Below, in pieces: positions 45,555 through 55,035 of a stretch of 64,000 nucleotides of DNA. Under the pieces are notes generated by a model that worked only from the letters and a program-made list of their open reading frames with translations, was not told the DNA's origin and searched no databases. Positions within the stretch are counted from its first letter, which is position 1. The number at the start of each line of letters is the position of its first letter. Position numbers and translations under genes: made by a program. The DNA is from Pseudomonas paraglycinae (GTDB lineage: Bacteria > Pseudomonadota > Gammaproteobacteria > Pseudomonadales > Pseudomonadaceae): NCBI RefSeq assembly GCF_021601625.1, contig NZ_BQHR01000025.1, positions 1 through 64,000 on the forward strand. The letters are read 5' to 3'.

Positions 45555-45965
45555 ATGAAATTCGCAAAGATTTCGCAAACGCTGGCGCTCTGGGCCGGCA
45601 GCCCCAAGACGTTCATGGGGGCTTTGATTCTGATCGGGCTCTGGGGATTGAGCGGGCCGATTTTCGATTACAACGACACCTGGCAACTGATCATCAACAC
45701 CTCGACCACGATCATCACGTTCCTGATGGTGTTCCTGATTCAGAACACCCAGAACCGCGACACCGACATCATTCATTTGAAACTCGATGAGTTGCTGCGG
45801 GTGAACAAGGAGGCGCAGAACGCGATGCTCGGGCTGGAGTCGCTGGATCTCAAGCAGCTGGAAGCGCTGCGCCGGCATTACCGGGCGATGGGCGAGAACG
45901 AGGTGTTCGACCTGGAAGGCCTTGGGGACAAGAGCAAGCCGAAACAGGATCTGAACGACTGTTGA
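45555..45965 (+). CDS. Low affinity iron permease family protein
   Basis: 136-residue inner-membrane protein with two helices (about 18-35 and 45-62) and the family motif NTSTTIITFLMVFLIQNTQN, RD, then a soluble helical tail. The name comes from yeast Fet4 similarity; transport by so small a protein is unproven. An unusually long 5' gap of 216 bases precedes it. Confidence 0.85.
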   Translation: MKFAKISQTLALWAGSPKTFMGALILIGLWGLSGPIFDYNDTWQLIINTSTTIITFLMVFLIQNTQNRDTDIIHLKLDELLRVNKEAQNAMLGLESLDLKQLEALRRHYRAMGENEVFDLEGLGDKSKPKQDLNDC

Positions 45966-45972
45966 AGAACGC

Positions 45973-46001
45973 AAAAACGGCGCCATGAGCGCCGTTTTTT
46001 T
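45973..46001. terminator. Bidirectional terminator
   Basis: Stem ACGGCGC/GCGCCGT with loop CATGA, five A before and seven T after, between the permease gene and the convergent DUF4142 gene. Confidence 0.88.
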
Positions 46002-46013
46002 ATTGCTGCGGAT

Positions 46014-46514
46014 TTAGCGACTGGCCAGGGCCTTGGCCATTTCCAGATGACTCTGCAGTTTCGGCAGGGTCTCGTCGGCAAACGCCTTGATCTCGGGCAC
46101 GTCGGTGGTCTGGGCTTCCTGCTGGATCTGCTGAATGGCCTCTTCCGTGGCTTTGACCTGGCTGGCGGCGTAGGCCTGATCGAAGCTGGCGCCTTCTTTG
46201 ACTTCCGGCATCAACGCTTTGGCCTTGTCGGCGACTTCTTCGCGTGGCGCCACCGGGAGATCCAGTTTCTTGGCGATTTTCGCCAGGTGCTGGTTGGCGG
46301 TGGTGCGGTCGTTGATGACGACGATGGTGTAATCCTTGACCTCTTTGGATTCAGCCTTGCTGTGCGCCAGACGACTGGCCTCGATGTCGGCCATGCCTTT
46401 GGCCGAGGCCTCGTTGATGAAGTCGGCGGGCGACTGGGCAAAAGCGCTGCTGGCGAACAACCCCAGCAGGCTGACAAAACTGATGTGGCGTACTCGGGTG
46501 GCCATCCGGCTCAT
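46014..46514 (-). CDS. DUF4142 periplasmic protein
   Basis: 166-residue exported helical protein: signal MSRMATRVRHISFVSLLGL with cleavage near SAFAQS, then a DUF4142 four-helix bundle (SPADFINEASAKGMADIEAS and YTIVVINDRTTANQHL). Family members, ferritin-like in fold prediction, are often stress-induced; role unknown. Start at 46514 follows GGAGGGCG; 20 residues upstream are discarded. A hairpin at 46544-46563 lies between it and the KGG-repeat gene upstream. Confidence 0.85.
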   Translation of the reverse strand: MSRMATRVRHISFVSLLGLFASSAFAQSPADFINEASAKGMADIEASRLAHSKAESKEVKDYTIVVINDRTTANQHLAKIAKKLDLPVAPREEVADKAKALMPEVKEGASFDQAYAASQVKATEEAIQQIQQEAQTTDVPEIKAFADETLPKLQSHLEMAKALASR

Positions 46515-46589
46515 GGTCGCGCCCTCCTTCTGTGCAGATTCAAGCGGGAGCTTGCGCCCCCGCCTCTCAATCAAAACAACCTTCGCCGA

Positions 46590-46745
46590 CTACTTCGATT
46601 TCTGAGCAGGCTTGCGGCCCATGTCGGTTTTTGGCTCTTTGTCGACAGTCGTGGTGGTGGTTTTCCCACCTTTGCGACCGGCTTCAGACGCCTTCGTTCG
46701 ATCGTTGGCGAAGTTTCCCGAGTTCGAGTTTCTTGAGTTAGGCAT
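46590..46745 (-). CDS. KGG-repeat stress-induced small protein
   Basis: 51-residue hydrophilic protein with the motif NFANDRTKASEAGRKGGK, characteristic of KGG-repeat (GsiB/con-10-like) general-stress proteins, though only one repeat is present here. It has no signal peptide and a Lys/Thr/Gln tail. AGAGGTAGAG precedes the start. It lies 75 bases upstream of the DUF4142 gene on the same strand, possibly one stress unit. Confidence 0.85.
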   Translation of the reverse strand: MPNSRNSNSGNFANDRTKASEAGRKGGKTTTTTVDKEPKTDMGRKPAQKSK

Positions 46746-46863
46746 GATTCTCTACCTCTTGGCATTGATCGTAAGCGAGCAGGTGCCCGCCTAGATTGAG
46801 AATTTCCTGACTGACAAAGGTTTAGAAAAGTTGCCGTCGCCGCGACGAACGGTGACCCGCCGA

Positions 46864-48213
46864 TCAGCTGTCCAGCCTTTTATGATTCTGCCGTTTGGCG
46901 GCGTACATCACTTGATCGGCGTGACGAAACAGTTGCTGTTCCTCATCACCATGCTCGGGATAACGGGCCACGCCGATGCTCGGTTCGATGTGCAGGTTGT
47001 GCCCGTCCAGGCGCATGGGTTGCACCAGTACCTGTCGGATTTTTTCCGCGACACTGTCGGCATCGTCGGCGGCGTGGACGCTGTGCAACAGCACCACGAA
47101 CTCGTCGCCGCCGATCCGCGCCACGGTGTCGGTCTCGCGCACGCAGCCCTTGAGCCGGTTGGCCACCGCCTGCAACAGCATGTCGCCGACCCCATGGCCA
47201 AAGGTGTCGTTGACCTGTTTGAAACGATCCAGATCGACGTATAGCAGCGCCATGTGCCCAGCCCGTTCCCGCGCATGGTTCAGCGCAGCCTTTAGCCGAT
47301 CCCGCAGCAGTTCGCGGTTGGGCAACTGGGTCAGTTGATCGTATTGCGCCATGCGCCGCAGGCGGGCGTGCAGTTGCTGGCGTTCAATGGCGGTGGCGAC
47401 CTGGGCGCAGACGTATTGCAGCAGTTCCTTGTCGCGTTCGGTGTAGCGCTCGCCACCGGCCAGGCTTTTGACGATCAGCGCGCCGATGGTGCGGTCTTTC
47501 GAACTCAGCGGCACGCCGAGCCAGCACGGCGATTGCTGGCCGGCCACCAGCGCGGCGAACTCCGGCGGCGCGTGAGGGCAATCCGGGGTCAGGAGGATTG
47601 GCTGGCGGCTGCGGATCACTTCCGCACACAGGCGTCCGGTGACGGTGCCGGGTTGCTCCGGTTGCAACTCGTCATCGTCGACGTGATAGGGAAAATTCAG
47701 CTGCGCGCAGTGTTCGTCGTACAGCGCCACCGAGAAATTCAGCGCCGGCAGCCATTCGCCAATAATCATATGGATGCGCTTGAACAGCGCCAGCAGATCC
47801 TCCGCCGCATGGGCCGCTTCAGAGATCGCGTACAACGCCGCCTGACGGGATTCGGCGAGTTTGCGCTCGGTGATGTCACGGGCCACGGCGATGCGCAGTT
47901 GATCGACTTCCGACCAGCGCGCCGACCACAGGATGTGCACGACGCTGCCGTCCTTGCGCACGTAGCGGTTTTCGAAATTGTGCTTGGGCTCGCCGCCCAT
48001 GATGTCGCTCGCGGCGGCCAGGGTGCGCTCACGGTCGGCCGGGTAGACGTAGTCAATCATCGACTGGCCGATCAGTTCGTCAGGCGTGTAGCCGAGAATC
48101 CGCTCGCAGGCCGCGCTGACAAAAACGAAACGACCTTGCCTGTCGACCGCGCAAACGGCGTCCAGCAACAGATCGATGTAACTCGCCAGCGGCGCGGAAT
48201 TTCGGCTTTCCAT
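46864..48213 (-). CDS. PAS-GAF diguanylate cyclase
   Basis: 449-residue cytoplasmic cyclase: PAS domain (about 10-120, YIDLLLDAVCAVDRQGRFVF, VARDITERK), GAF domain (about 130-275, CWLGVPLSSKDRTIGALIVK) and GGDEF domain (about 285-445). The active site is exact GGDEF in ARIGGDEFVVLL, with I-site RETD just before it. It should make c-di-GMP with product inhibition. No EAL domain. Isolated gene. Confidence 0.9.
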   Translation of the reverse strand: MESRNSAPLASYIDLLLDAVCAVDRQGRFVFVSAACERILGYTPDELIGQSMIDYVYPADRERTLAAASDIMGGEPKHNFENRYVRKDGSVVHILWSARWSEVDQLRIAVARDITERKLAESRQAALYAISEAAHAAEDLLALFKRIHMIIGEWLPALNFSVALYDEHCAQLNFPYHVDDDELQPEQPGTVTGRLCAEVIRSRQPILLTPDCPHAPPEFAALVAGQQSPCWLGVPLSSKDRTIGALIVKSLAGGERYTERDKELLQYVCAQVATAIERQQLHARLRRMAQYDQLTQLPNRELLRDRLKAALNHARERAGHMALLYVDLDRFKQVNDTFGHGVGDMLLQAVANRLKGCVRETDTVARIGGDEFVVLLHSVHAADDADSVAEKIRQVLVQPMRLDGHNLHIEPSIGVARYPEHGDEEQQLFRHADQVMYAAKRQNHKRLDS

Positions 48214-48290
48214 GGTTCAAAAAAGGTGTCCGGGCAATGCAGCACTGTTCAACCATCCATGACCTCGACCTCGCATCCCAGCGAATGTTT

Positions 48291-48929
48291 TCAAGCCTTG
48301 TTCGGTATCAGCCCTGGCAGCGCATGCACCAGCGCGTTGATGGCAAAACCGATGAACATGATCCCGCACAATCGGGTGATCGCCAGTTCATGACGCTGGT
48401 ACAACGTACGCACCTGGCGCGCCCCGACGATGCCAATGAGGATAGCGTAGGCGAGCAATCCGCCGAGGAAACTCAAAGCGATCAGCATCGGCAGCATCGA
48501 CCAGTTGAGCAGTTCGGCGCGGCTCGACAACAACGCAGTGAAGGTCGCCACCGCCACCGGGTAAGCCTTGGGGTTGGTCAGGCCGAACAGGATGCCGTGC
48601 CAGAACGGCTGACGCGCCACGCCCTGGGGCTGCTCGACGTTGCTGCGCTTGGCCCGTACCGCACGCCAGCCGAGCCAGAACAGGTACAGGCCGCTGAGTA
48701 CGCCGAGTACATCGAACGCGGTGCTGCCGATTTCCCGGGCGCCGACAATCGCGATCAATGCCGTGCTGCACCAGATCACATCGCCCAGCAGGTGCCCGCA
48801 CAGAAACCCCGCCCCGGCCCGCCGCCCGCGCGCGGCGCCGATGCCGAACACCGCCAGCACACCCGGCCCCGGCGTGATGCCGTAAATGAAACCCGAAGCC
48901 AGCACGGCCATTAGCAATGATGGAGTCAT
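48291..48929 (-). CDS. LysE family amino-acid exporter
   Basis: 212-residue membrane protein with about six helices. The family start GFIYGITPGPGVLAVFGIGA, with its PGP motif, and FGLTNPKAYPVAVATFTALL are typical of LysE/RhtB exporters. The substrate, probably an amino acid or analogue, is not predictable. Confidence 0.88.
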   Translation of the reverse strand: MTPSLLMAVLASGFIYGITPGPGVLAVFGIGAARGRRAGAGFLCGHLLGDVIWCSTALIAIVGAREIGSTAFDVLGVLSGLYLFWLGWRAVRAKRSNVEQPQGVARQPFWHGILFGLTNPKAYPVAVATFTALLSSRAELLNWSMLPMLIALSFLGGLLAYAILIGIVGARQVRTLYQRHELAITRLCGIMFIGFAINALVHALPGLIPNKA

Positions 48930-48989
48930 GGAAAACCTGCAAGTCCCGGAAAACGTGGCCGCCAGTCTATCCCAGCGGTTTGTGAATAT

Positions 48990-49406
48990 TCACGACTCGT
49001 TGAAAAAACGCATCCCCGCATAAGGCTTTTGCCGACACGCGGCCAGTCGCGAGGCGAGATCGCCGACGTGGGCTTCGAGTTTGTGCCCGTCCGGGTCGAG
49101 GAAGTAGAACGACGCGCCTTCGCTGCGGTTGTCGCGCCATTCCTGCACGTTGGCGGCGCGAAGCTGTTGCACGAACAGCGGGAAATCCACTGCGCCAAGG
49201 CTGAAGGCGTAGTGGGTGTAGTCGGCGGCGGGCTCGGGATGGCGCTTCGAGTCTAGGGACAGGCACAACCAGAGGCCCGGAAGCGACAGATAGGCACCGG
49301 CGTCCCACGTGGCTTCGACTCGCAGCTTCAGCACGTCGCGGTAGAACCCGAGGCTGCGATCCAGATCGGTGACGGCGAGGGTCAGATGGTTGAGGCCGGT
49401 GAGCAT
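48990..49406 (-). CDS. fosA: Fosfomycin-glutathione transferase FosA
   Basis: 138-residue glyoxalase-fold metalloenzyme that adds glutathione to fosfomycin. Metal ligands match FosA: His7 in [12 protein letters not shown], His65 in ADYTHYAF and Glu111 in HKLEAHVGD. The sequence follows P. aeruginosa FosA along its whole length, including [15 protein letters not shown]. Chromosomal copies of this kind give intrinsic resistance; activity level is unknown. Confidence 0.92.
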   Translation of the reverse strand: MLTGLNHLTLAVTDLDRSLGFYRDVLKLRVEATWDAGAYLSLPGLWLCLSLDSKRHPEPAADYTHYAFSLGAVDFPLFVQQLRAANVQEWRDNRSEGASFYFLDPDGHKLEAHVGDLASRLAACRQKPYAGMRFFNES

Positions 49407-49410
49407 CGGG

Positions 49411-50133
49411 TCAGTAACCTCTGAGGTTTTCGGGGACGGTGTATTGCTTGCCGTCGTAGGTCAGGGTGATTTGGGTTTTCTTCAGCGGGGAATCCTGAGA
49501 AACGCATTCCTTGCCGGCCTTGACGGTTTTCATCGCCGTGCCGCTTGAGGTGACGATCAGGTCGGAATAGCCGTTGTGGCTGACCGGGCCTATTTCCACG
49601 GTTCGGCGAATTTGCAGACCTTCACCCACACAGTTTTCCAGCCACTCACCGTTATTCTTGTAGACCACCAGGCCATCAAGTACCGGGCGCAGTTTATTAC
49701 CCTCGCGCACATAGAGTGTCAGGTCGGTTTTTTCGTAGGGGATGGCGCTTGAATTGTGCGAGAACTTTGACCGCAGCCCGAACGCGCGAACATCCGGGGC
49801 CAGGCGATAGCGAGCGGTATCGACCAGCAGATCAGTGAAACGAATGGCATCGGAATTGTAGGCACCGGGTTTCGCATACGTCGCCAGCGTCTTCCAGTTG
49901 CTGGTATCGATGATCGCCAGATCCAGATCAAACACACCGGCATCGTCACTACCAGCATCTGGCACGTAGGTGGATTTGAGGGCAATCGCCTGATCCTTGA
50001 ACGCCGGCCATGCCTTGCAGCGTGCCATTGACTGGTCGTTGTAATCCTTGGTGACGCAGGAAACCTGGGCCTGGGCTGGAGCGGTGATGGCCAGTAAGCC
50101 GAGAGCGATGAAAAGTCGGGTTGGGGTGAGCAT
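49411..50133 (-). CDS. Secreted protein, tandem paralogue 1
   Basis: 240-residue exported protein; signal [20 protein letters not shown] to about QAQVS. Unknown family. It shares with its neighbour at 50169 the motifs CKAWPAF, LATY.KP.A, DTARY.L.P, RAFG, LRPVLD.LVVY, NGEW..NC.GE and HGY.DLIV, so the two arose by duplication. Several conserved Cys suggest disulfides in a beta-rich fold. It follows fosA's partner region with 4 bases between stop codons. Confidence 0.75.
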   Translation of the reverse strand: MLTPTRLFIALGLLAITAPAQAQVSCVTKDYNDQSMARCKAWPAFKDQAIALKSTYVPDAGSDDAGVFDLDLAIIDTSNWKTLATYAKPGAYNSDAIRFTDLLVDTARYRLAPDVRAFGLRSKFSHNSSAIPYEKTDLTLYVREGNKLRPVLDGLVVYKNNGEWLENCVGEGLQIRRTVEIGPVSHNGYSDLIVTSSGTAMKTVKAGKECVSQDSPLKKTQITLTYDGKQYTVPENLRGY

Positions 50134-50168
50134 TGTTCTTCCTTGAAATAAGTCGCGTTGGCTCTGTA

Positions 50169-50906
50169 TCACTCGATGGCTTTGAAACCTTTAGGCAAAA
50201 CGTAAGATTTTCCGTCGTAGCGAAGGGTTGTCAGCACAGGTTTACCGGTTGTGGTTTTCTCATCACAAGTGTCTGGATCACCTTTGCCAACAGTACCCGT
50301 AGTCACCGATTTGACGATCAGGTCGGCGTAACCATGAGAACTGGTCTTTCCAATCTCGATCGTGCGCAGGGTGCTCGCGCGTTCTCCCGCACAATTTCCA
50401 TCCCACTCTCCGTTGTAGCCATACACCACAAGCCGATCCAGCACTGGCCGTAATGTGTCGCCCTCTTTCACGTAAAGGGACAGCGAAGTCTCATCCATGG
50501 GATTGACGCGTGAGGAGCCTTTGAAGACGACCCGAACACCAAAGGCCCGAGTTTCAGGGGTCAATTTGTAGCGCGCCGTATCGAACTCCAGATTTTCCAG
50601 CGCGAACGCATCGGACTGGAATGCAGAAGGCTTGTGATAGGTGGCCAGAGGCTCCGGATCCTCGACCGAGACAACAGAGAGCGCAAGATCGTAACTGCCG
50701 ACATCACCGGTTTTGCCATATACCGGATCCGGCTCAAATTTAGAGACAGCCTTGAGCGTCAAACCTGGAAAGGCCGGCCACGCCTTGCACACTGAAAAGT
50801 CCCGCGCGCCCGTCACCGGCGCAGGCACACAATCAGCCAGCACCTGCCCCGCCATCAGCGCCCCACAAAGCGCCAGCCCCACAACAACCCCAGACTTCAC
50901 TGTCAC
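50169..50906 (-). CDS. Secreted protein, tandem paralogue 2
   Basis: 245-residue exported protein with signal MTVKSGVVVGLALCGALMAG to about VLADC. Clear paralogue of the protein encoded just downstream at 49411-50133, sharing the motif series RPVLD.LVVY..NGEW and the C-terminal YDGK.Y..P. Its function is unknown; both copies look periplasmic or extracellular. They are 35 bases apart and probably co-transcribed. Confidence 0.75.
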   Translation of the reverse strand: MTVKSGVVVGLALCGALMAGQVLADCVPAPVTGARDFSVCKAWPAFPGLTLKAVSKFEPDPVYGKTGDVGSYDLALSVVSVEDPEPLATYHKPSAFQSDAFALENLEFDTARYKLTPETRAFGVRVVFKGSSRVNPMDETSLSLYVKEGDTLRPVLDRLVVYGYNGEWDGNCAGERASTLRTIEIGKTSSHGYADLIVKSVTTGTVGKGDPDTCDEKTTTGKPVLTTLRYDGKSYVLPKGFKAIE

Positions 50907-50927
50907 GCCCCGCTCCTTGATGTTTTT

Positions 50928-51830
50928 TCAGCCGCGCACTATCCCCTGCTCAATTCGCCGATTCAACCAGTTCAACGCCTGATCCCCGCCCCGCCGCTTG
51001 TGCCACGCCGATACAAACGTGAACGGCTCTATTTCAAACGGTGGCGGCACGACGATCAGCGATTCGTCATCCACCTCGTTCAACGCCCGCGAAGCCACGG
51101 TCAGGATCAGATCCGTGCCGCTGATGAACCGCGGCGCAACGCTCCAGTGCGGCAGGCTGATGGCGACGCGACGGCGTTCGCGCAGGGCGGTCAGGGTGCG
51201 TTCGATTTCCGGGGTGCCGCTGCCGCGCATTTCCAGTAAGACATGGGGACGGGAGAGATAGGTTGGCAGGTCGAGAACACCTCCGGCGGGAAGGCTCTGG
51301 CGATCCAGGAGGCAGACGTAGCGCTCTTCGAACAGCGGCGTGCTGCGCAGTTCGCCGGGCAATTCGGGGAGTACGCCGGCGGCGAGGTCGATGTCGCCGT
51401 TGAGCAGGCCTTCGACCATGCCTTCGCGGCTGGCATGGCTGATTTGCAGGTCGATGCCCGGCGCTTCCGCGCGCAGAGTGCGAATCAGCCCGGGCAGGAT
51501 GAGCGCCGCGCCGTAGTCCGACATCGCGAGGCGAAAGGTCCGACGGGCGCTGGCAGGATCAAAGGTGTTCGGCGCCAGCAGCGATTGCACCTGAGCCAGG
51601 GTTTCGGCCAGCGGCGCCGCCAGCTCCAGCGCCCGCGCGGTGGGCACCAGCCCGGAACCGGCACGCACCAGCAACGGATCACCCAGCAAGTCGCGCAGAC
51701 GCGCCAACGCGTGGCTGACTGCCGGTTGGCTCAGGTGCAGGCGCTCGGCAGCGCGGGTCACGTGCTGCTCGCCGAGCAAGGCGTCGAGGATCACCAGCAG
51801 ATTGAGATCGATACGGCGCAGATCATTCAT
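50928..51830 (-). CDS. LysR family transcriptional regulator
   Basis: 300-residue LysR regulator. The winged helix is at residues 1-65 (MNDLRRIDLNLLVILDALLG, RLHLSQPAVSHALARLRDLL), followed by the substrate-binding domain to about 295. It is divergent from the YdcZ-type transporter gene 87 bases away, so it probably controls that gene; an AT-rich stretch suited to LysR sites lies between them. Start 51830 is chosen as the usual family start. Confidence 0.88.
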   Translation of the reverse strand: MNDLRRIDLNLLVILDALLGEQHVTRAAERLHLSQPAVSHALARLRDLLGDPLLVRAGSGLVPTARALELAAPLAETLAQVQSLLAPNTFDPASARRTFRLAMSDYGAALILPGLIRTLRAEAPGIDLQISHASREGMVEGLLNGDIDLAAGVLPELPGELRSTPLFEERYVCLLDRQSLPAGGVLDLPTYLSRPHVLLEMRGSGTPEIERTLTALRERRRVAISLPHWSVAPRFISGTDLILTVASRALNEVDDESLIVVPPPFEIEPFTFVSAWHKRRGGDQALNWLNRRIEQGIVRG

Positions 51831-51917
51831 TAGGTGCATGTCCCGGATACAAAAACAGAATTTAAATCTGCGCGACGAATACCCTAGAGTCCAGCAAAAC
51901 CTTGCCGGAGAACGATC

Positions 51918-52406
51918 ATGGGAACGTTGCAGTGGGTCGGATTGCTGCTGTTGGCGGTATTCGCCGGGGCGGTGGTGCCGTTTCAGAGTGCGATCAACAT
52001 CAATCTGGCGCGCGGGTTGGGGCATCCGCTGTGGGCGACGCTGACCTCGCTGGTGGTGAGCGTGCTGGTGCTGTTGCCGGTGATTGTCGCCTTGCGCCTA
52101 CCGTTGCCGTCGCTGGCCCTCGCCGGCAAGCTGCCGTTGTGGATGTGGACCGGCGGCGCGTTCGGGGTGTGCTTCGTCGCATTGGCGGTGGTGTTGCTGC
52201 CGAAGCTGGGGGCTTCGGGATTTCTGGCGCTGGCTTTGGCCGGGCAAATGATCACGTCAATCTTGCTGGATCACTTCGGCCTGTTCGGGCTGGTGGAGAA
52301 GCACCTGACATTGCCGCGCCTGTTCGGCGCGGTGTTGTTGATGGCGGGAGTGGCGTTGATCCAGTTCTCCCCGACGCTGGAAAAGAGCGCCACAGCCGTT
52401 GGATAA
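51918..52406 (+). CDS. YdcZ/DUF606 family DMT transporter
   Basis: 162-residue membrane protein with five hydrophobic helices and the family motif FQSAININLARGLGHPLWAT near residue 24. It is a half-size member of the drug/metabolite transporter superfamily and probably dimerises. Divergent from a LysR gene. The 209 bases after it, up to the alpha-oxoamine synthase gene, hold no visible gene. Confidence 0.85.
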   Translation: MGTLQWVGLLLLAVFAGAVVPFQSAININLARGLGHPLWATLTSLVVSVLVLLPVIVALRLPLPSLALAGKLPLWMWTGGAFGVCFVALAVVLLPKLGASGFLALALAGQMITSILLDHFGLFGLVEKHLTLPRLFGAVLLMAGVALIQFSPTLEKSATAVG

Positions 52407-52615
52407 GGGTTCAAGCGTAGGCTCTCTAGCACCGGACTTGTCGGGCATTTCATCGCTTCACAGCCCGGCAAGGCTTCGCCCTACAAGTAAATCTCCAACA
52501 GCCGTCAATGCTATCGGACGCAGCCGATTCTGACCTTGCATAGCTCTCTGTAAAGTCTGGCAACACACACAATTTGCAACACCCCATGGATTGCCCTGCT
52601 CAAGGAGAGCTGCCT

Positions 52616-53851
52616 ATGAATCACCTGACGGAATCCGCCAACACTTTCTCCAATTACCGCAAAGTCATCGCTTTGGCAGACCACGATTGGGAGGCCGCCG
52701 AAGCCGGAAAAATCGCCGCACTCAACGTCGAGGTCAAAGGCTGCAATCACTTGCTTGATCAGCACGGGCGCCAACTTCATCATTTCTGCACCACCTCCTA
52801 TCTGGGTCTCGACCACCACCCTGCCCTGCTTGAAGGCGCCATCGCGGCGCTGCGTGAAACCGGGACACTGCGCGTTGCCAATTCGAAAAACCGCTGCAAG
52901 CTGGCACTGCTCGATCAGTACGAAAACGAGCTGTCGCAATTGTTTGGCGCGGTGTGTCTGAGCAGTCTGTCCTGCAGCGCCGCGAGCGCCGGGATCCTGC
53001 CGCTGCTGGCCAGTGGCGTGTTCACGCACAACCGTCCGCCGGTGATGGTGTTCGACCGCTTGGCCCACTATTCGATGAATCACCTGAAAGCCAGTTGCGC
53101 CGACGAAACCCAGGTACTGACCGGCCCTCACAACGACATGGATTTTCTCGAATCGGTGTGCCAGCGCCACACAACCGTCGCCTATATCGCCGACGGTGCC
53201 TACAGCATGGGCGGCGTCGCCAACCTGGACGGCCTGCTGTATCTGAAAGAACGTTACGGCCTGTTTCTTTATCTGGACGACTCCCACGCATTGTCGGCGG
53301 TGGGCAGCAACGGTGCCGGCCTTGTACGGCCAAGAATGCCGGCACTGGAAGAGGACTGCCTGATCGTCGCTTCGCTGGCCAAATCGTTCGGGGCGAGCGG
53401 CGGTCTGGTGATGCTCGGCAATCAGCGGCAGAAGACATTGATCCAGCGTTACGGCGGGCCGAGCAACTGGTCGCAAAGCCTCAATTGCGCGGCCATTGGT
53501 GCGGGCCTCGCGTCGATCGAGCTGCATCGCAGTGCAGAACTGAGGGCCTTGCAGGTTCGGCTCCAGGCCAATATTCGCCTGTTCGACAGCCTCTTGAGCA
53601 CCGAACAGCACGGCAGCTCCATGGCCATCCGCTTGATCAACTGTGGCGACGCCGCCCTGGCCAATCGAATCGCCATTGAACTGGCCGAACACGGTTTTTT
53701 CACCAGCGCCGTGTTTTTCCCGGTGGTAGCCCAGGGCAAAGCCGCGATCCGCGTTACGCTGCGCGCCGACATGGAATCGACACTGATCCACCACTTCTGT
53801 GATTTGATCACCGACCTGTTAATGACTCACGGTAGCGATCGCCACCGCTGA
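52616..53851 (+). CDS. PLP-dependent alpha-oxoamine synthase
   Basis: 411-residue fold-type I enzyme of the KBL/AONS/SPT/CqsA family, which joins an amino acid to an acyl-CoA or acyl-ACP with loss of CO2. PLP-binding Lys256 is in IVASLAKSFGASGG; Asp221/His224 are in YLDDSHALSAVG; ring-stacking His151 is in LAHYSMNHL. Biotin or heme genes are absent, so this is not an obvious BioF or HemA. Start 52616 follows AAGGAGAG. An MFS exporter gene follows by 17 bases. Product unknown. Confidence 0.85.
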   Translation: MNHLTESANTFSNYRKVIALADHDWEAAEAGKIAALNVEVKGCNHLLDQHGRQLHHFCTTSYLGLDHHPALLEGAIAALRETGTLRVANSKNRCKLALLDQYENELSQLFGAVCLSSLSCSAASAGILPLLASGVFTHNRPPVMVFDRLAHYSMNHLKASCADETQVLTGPHNDMDFLESVCQRHTTVAYIADGAYSMGGVANLDGLLYLKERYGLFLYLDDSHALSAVGSNGAGLVRPRMPALEEDCLIVASLAKSFGASGGLVMLGNQRQKTLIQRYGGPSNWSQSLNCAAIGAGLASIELHRSAELRALQVRLQANIRLFDSLLSTEQHGSSMAIRLINCGDAALANRIAIELAEHGFFTSAVFFPVVAQGKAAIRVTLRADMESTLIHHFCDLITDLLMTHGSDRHR

Positions 53852-53868
53852 ACCTTCACGGACGACTT

Positions 53869-55035
53869 ATGAACCCCGGCCTCATTCTGCTTATCACCTG
53901 CTCCACCGTGTTCCTCGCCCAGTTGGGCATGAGCATCTACCTGCCGGCGTTACCGCAGATCGCCGGGCACTTGCACGTCGATGCAACACAGGTGGCCTGG
54001 GGCTTGTCGCTGTACCTGATCGGCATGGCGCTGCCGATGCTGCTCTGGGGCAGTCTGGCCCAGCGCATCGGCCGCAAACCGGTGCTGCTGGCGGCGCTGG
54101 GGATTTATGGTCTGGCGAATCTGGCGCTGCCGCTGGGCTCGACACTGGAGACATTCCTGTTGCTGCGACTGCTTCAGGGGATCGGCGCCAGCGGTATTTC
54201 GGTGATGGCACGGGTGCTGATTCGTGACAGCTTCCGGGGCGATCTGCTGGCGAAGGCACTGTCGTGGATTTCGATTTCGTTCGTTGTCGCGCTGGGGATC
54301 GGGCAATACGCCGGTTCGCTCATTCAGGTGACGCTGGGCTGGCAGGCGATCTTTTATCTGCTGGGGGCGGTCAGCCTGTTGATGGCCGCGATTGTCTCGC
54401 GCCTGAATTTTCCGAAACTCGTCGAAGCGTCCACAACCGCTTCGCCTTGGGCGGTCTACCGAACGATCCTGATCCATCGGGCGTTTCTTCTGCCGGCGCT
54501 CGCGGGCGGTCTGGGTTATGGGGTGATCATCGCGTTCAACAGCGCTGTGCCGTTGATTCTGCAAGGCCCGTTCAACTGGTCGACGACTGAATATGGGTTG
54601 CTGGGCTGGCCGATCAGCGCCGCATATTTTCTGGGGGCGCTGGCGGTCAATCGCTTTGTGCTGCGTACCGGTCAGCACCGGTTGATGACACTGGGGGTCG
54701 GGCTGGTGATGGCCGGCACTGGCGTGATGCTGGCTGGCAGCCTGTTGGCCAGCTCGATGGCCTGGCTGCTTTGGCTGCCTTACTGCGTCGCCGTGTTCGG
54801 TCAGTCGCTGAACTATCCGATCAGCCTGTCACGGGCCAACGATGGCGCGCCGATCGCCGGCGCTTACGCGATGGCCCTGAGCGGTTTCATCCACCAATTG
54901 ATGGCCGCACTGATCGGTGCGGTGGCCAGCCTGCTCGCCAGTCCGCAGGCATGGCCGCTTTCGATGCTGTGCTGCGTTCTTGCATTGGGCGCGGTGCTCA
55001 GCACGAGGTTCACGCCCGGTCGCCAGCCCGCTTAA
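53869..55035 (+). CDS. MFS exporter (Bcr/CflA type)
   Basis: 388-residue transporter with twelve predicted helices. The motif [20 protein letters not shown] (A-motif) and [20 protein letters not shown] are characteristic of Bcr/CflA drug-resistance pumps. It lies 17 bases after the alpha-oxoamine synthase gene and probably exports that enzyme's product or protects against it. Its stop overlaps the convergent alcohol-dehydrogenase stop by 4 bases. Confidence 0.85.
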   Translation: MNPGLILLITCSTVFLAQLGMSIYLPALPQIAGHLHVDATQVAWGLSLYLIGMALPMLLWGSLAQRIGRKPVLLAALGIYGLANLALPLGSTLETFLLLRLLQGIGASGISVMARVLIRDSFRGDLLAKALSWISISFVVALGIGQYAGSLIQVTLGWQAIFYLLGAVSLLMAAIVSRLNFPKLVEASTTASPWAVYRTILIHRAFLLPALAGGLGYGVIIAFNSAVPLILQGPFNWSTTEYGLLGWPISAAYFLGALAVNRFVLRTGQHRLMTLGVGLVMAGTGVMLAGSLLASSMAWLLWLPYCVAVFGQSLNYPISLSRANDGAPIAGAYAMALSGFIHQLMAALIGAVASLLASPQAWPLSMLCCVLALGAVLSTRFTPGRQPA

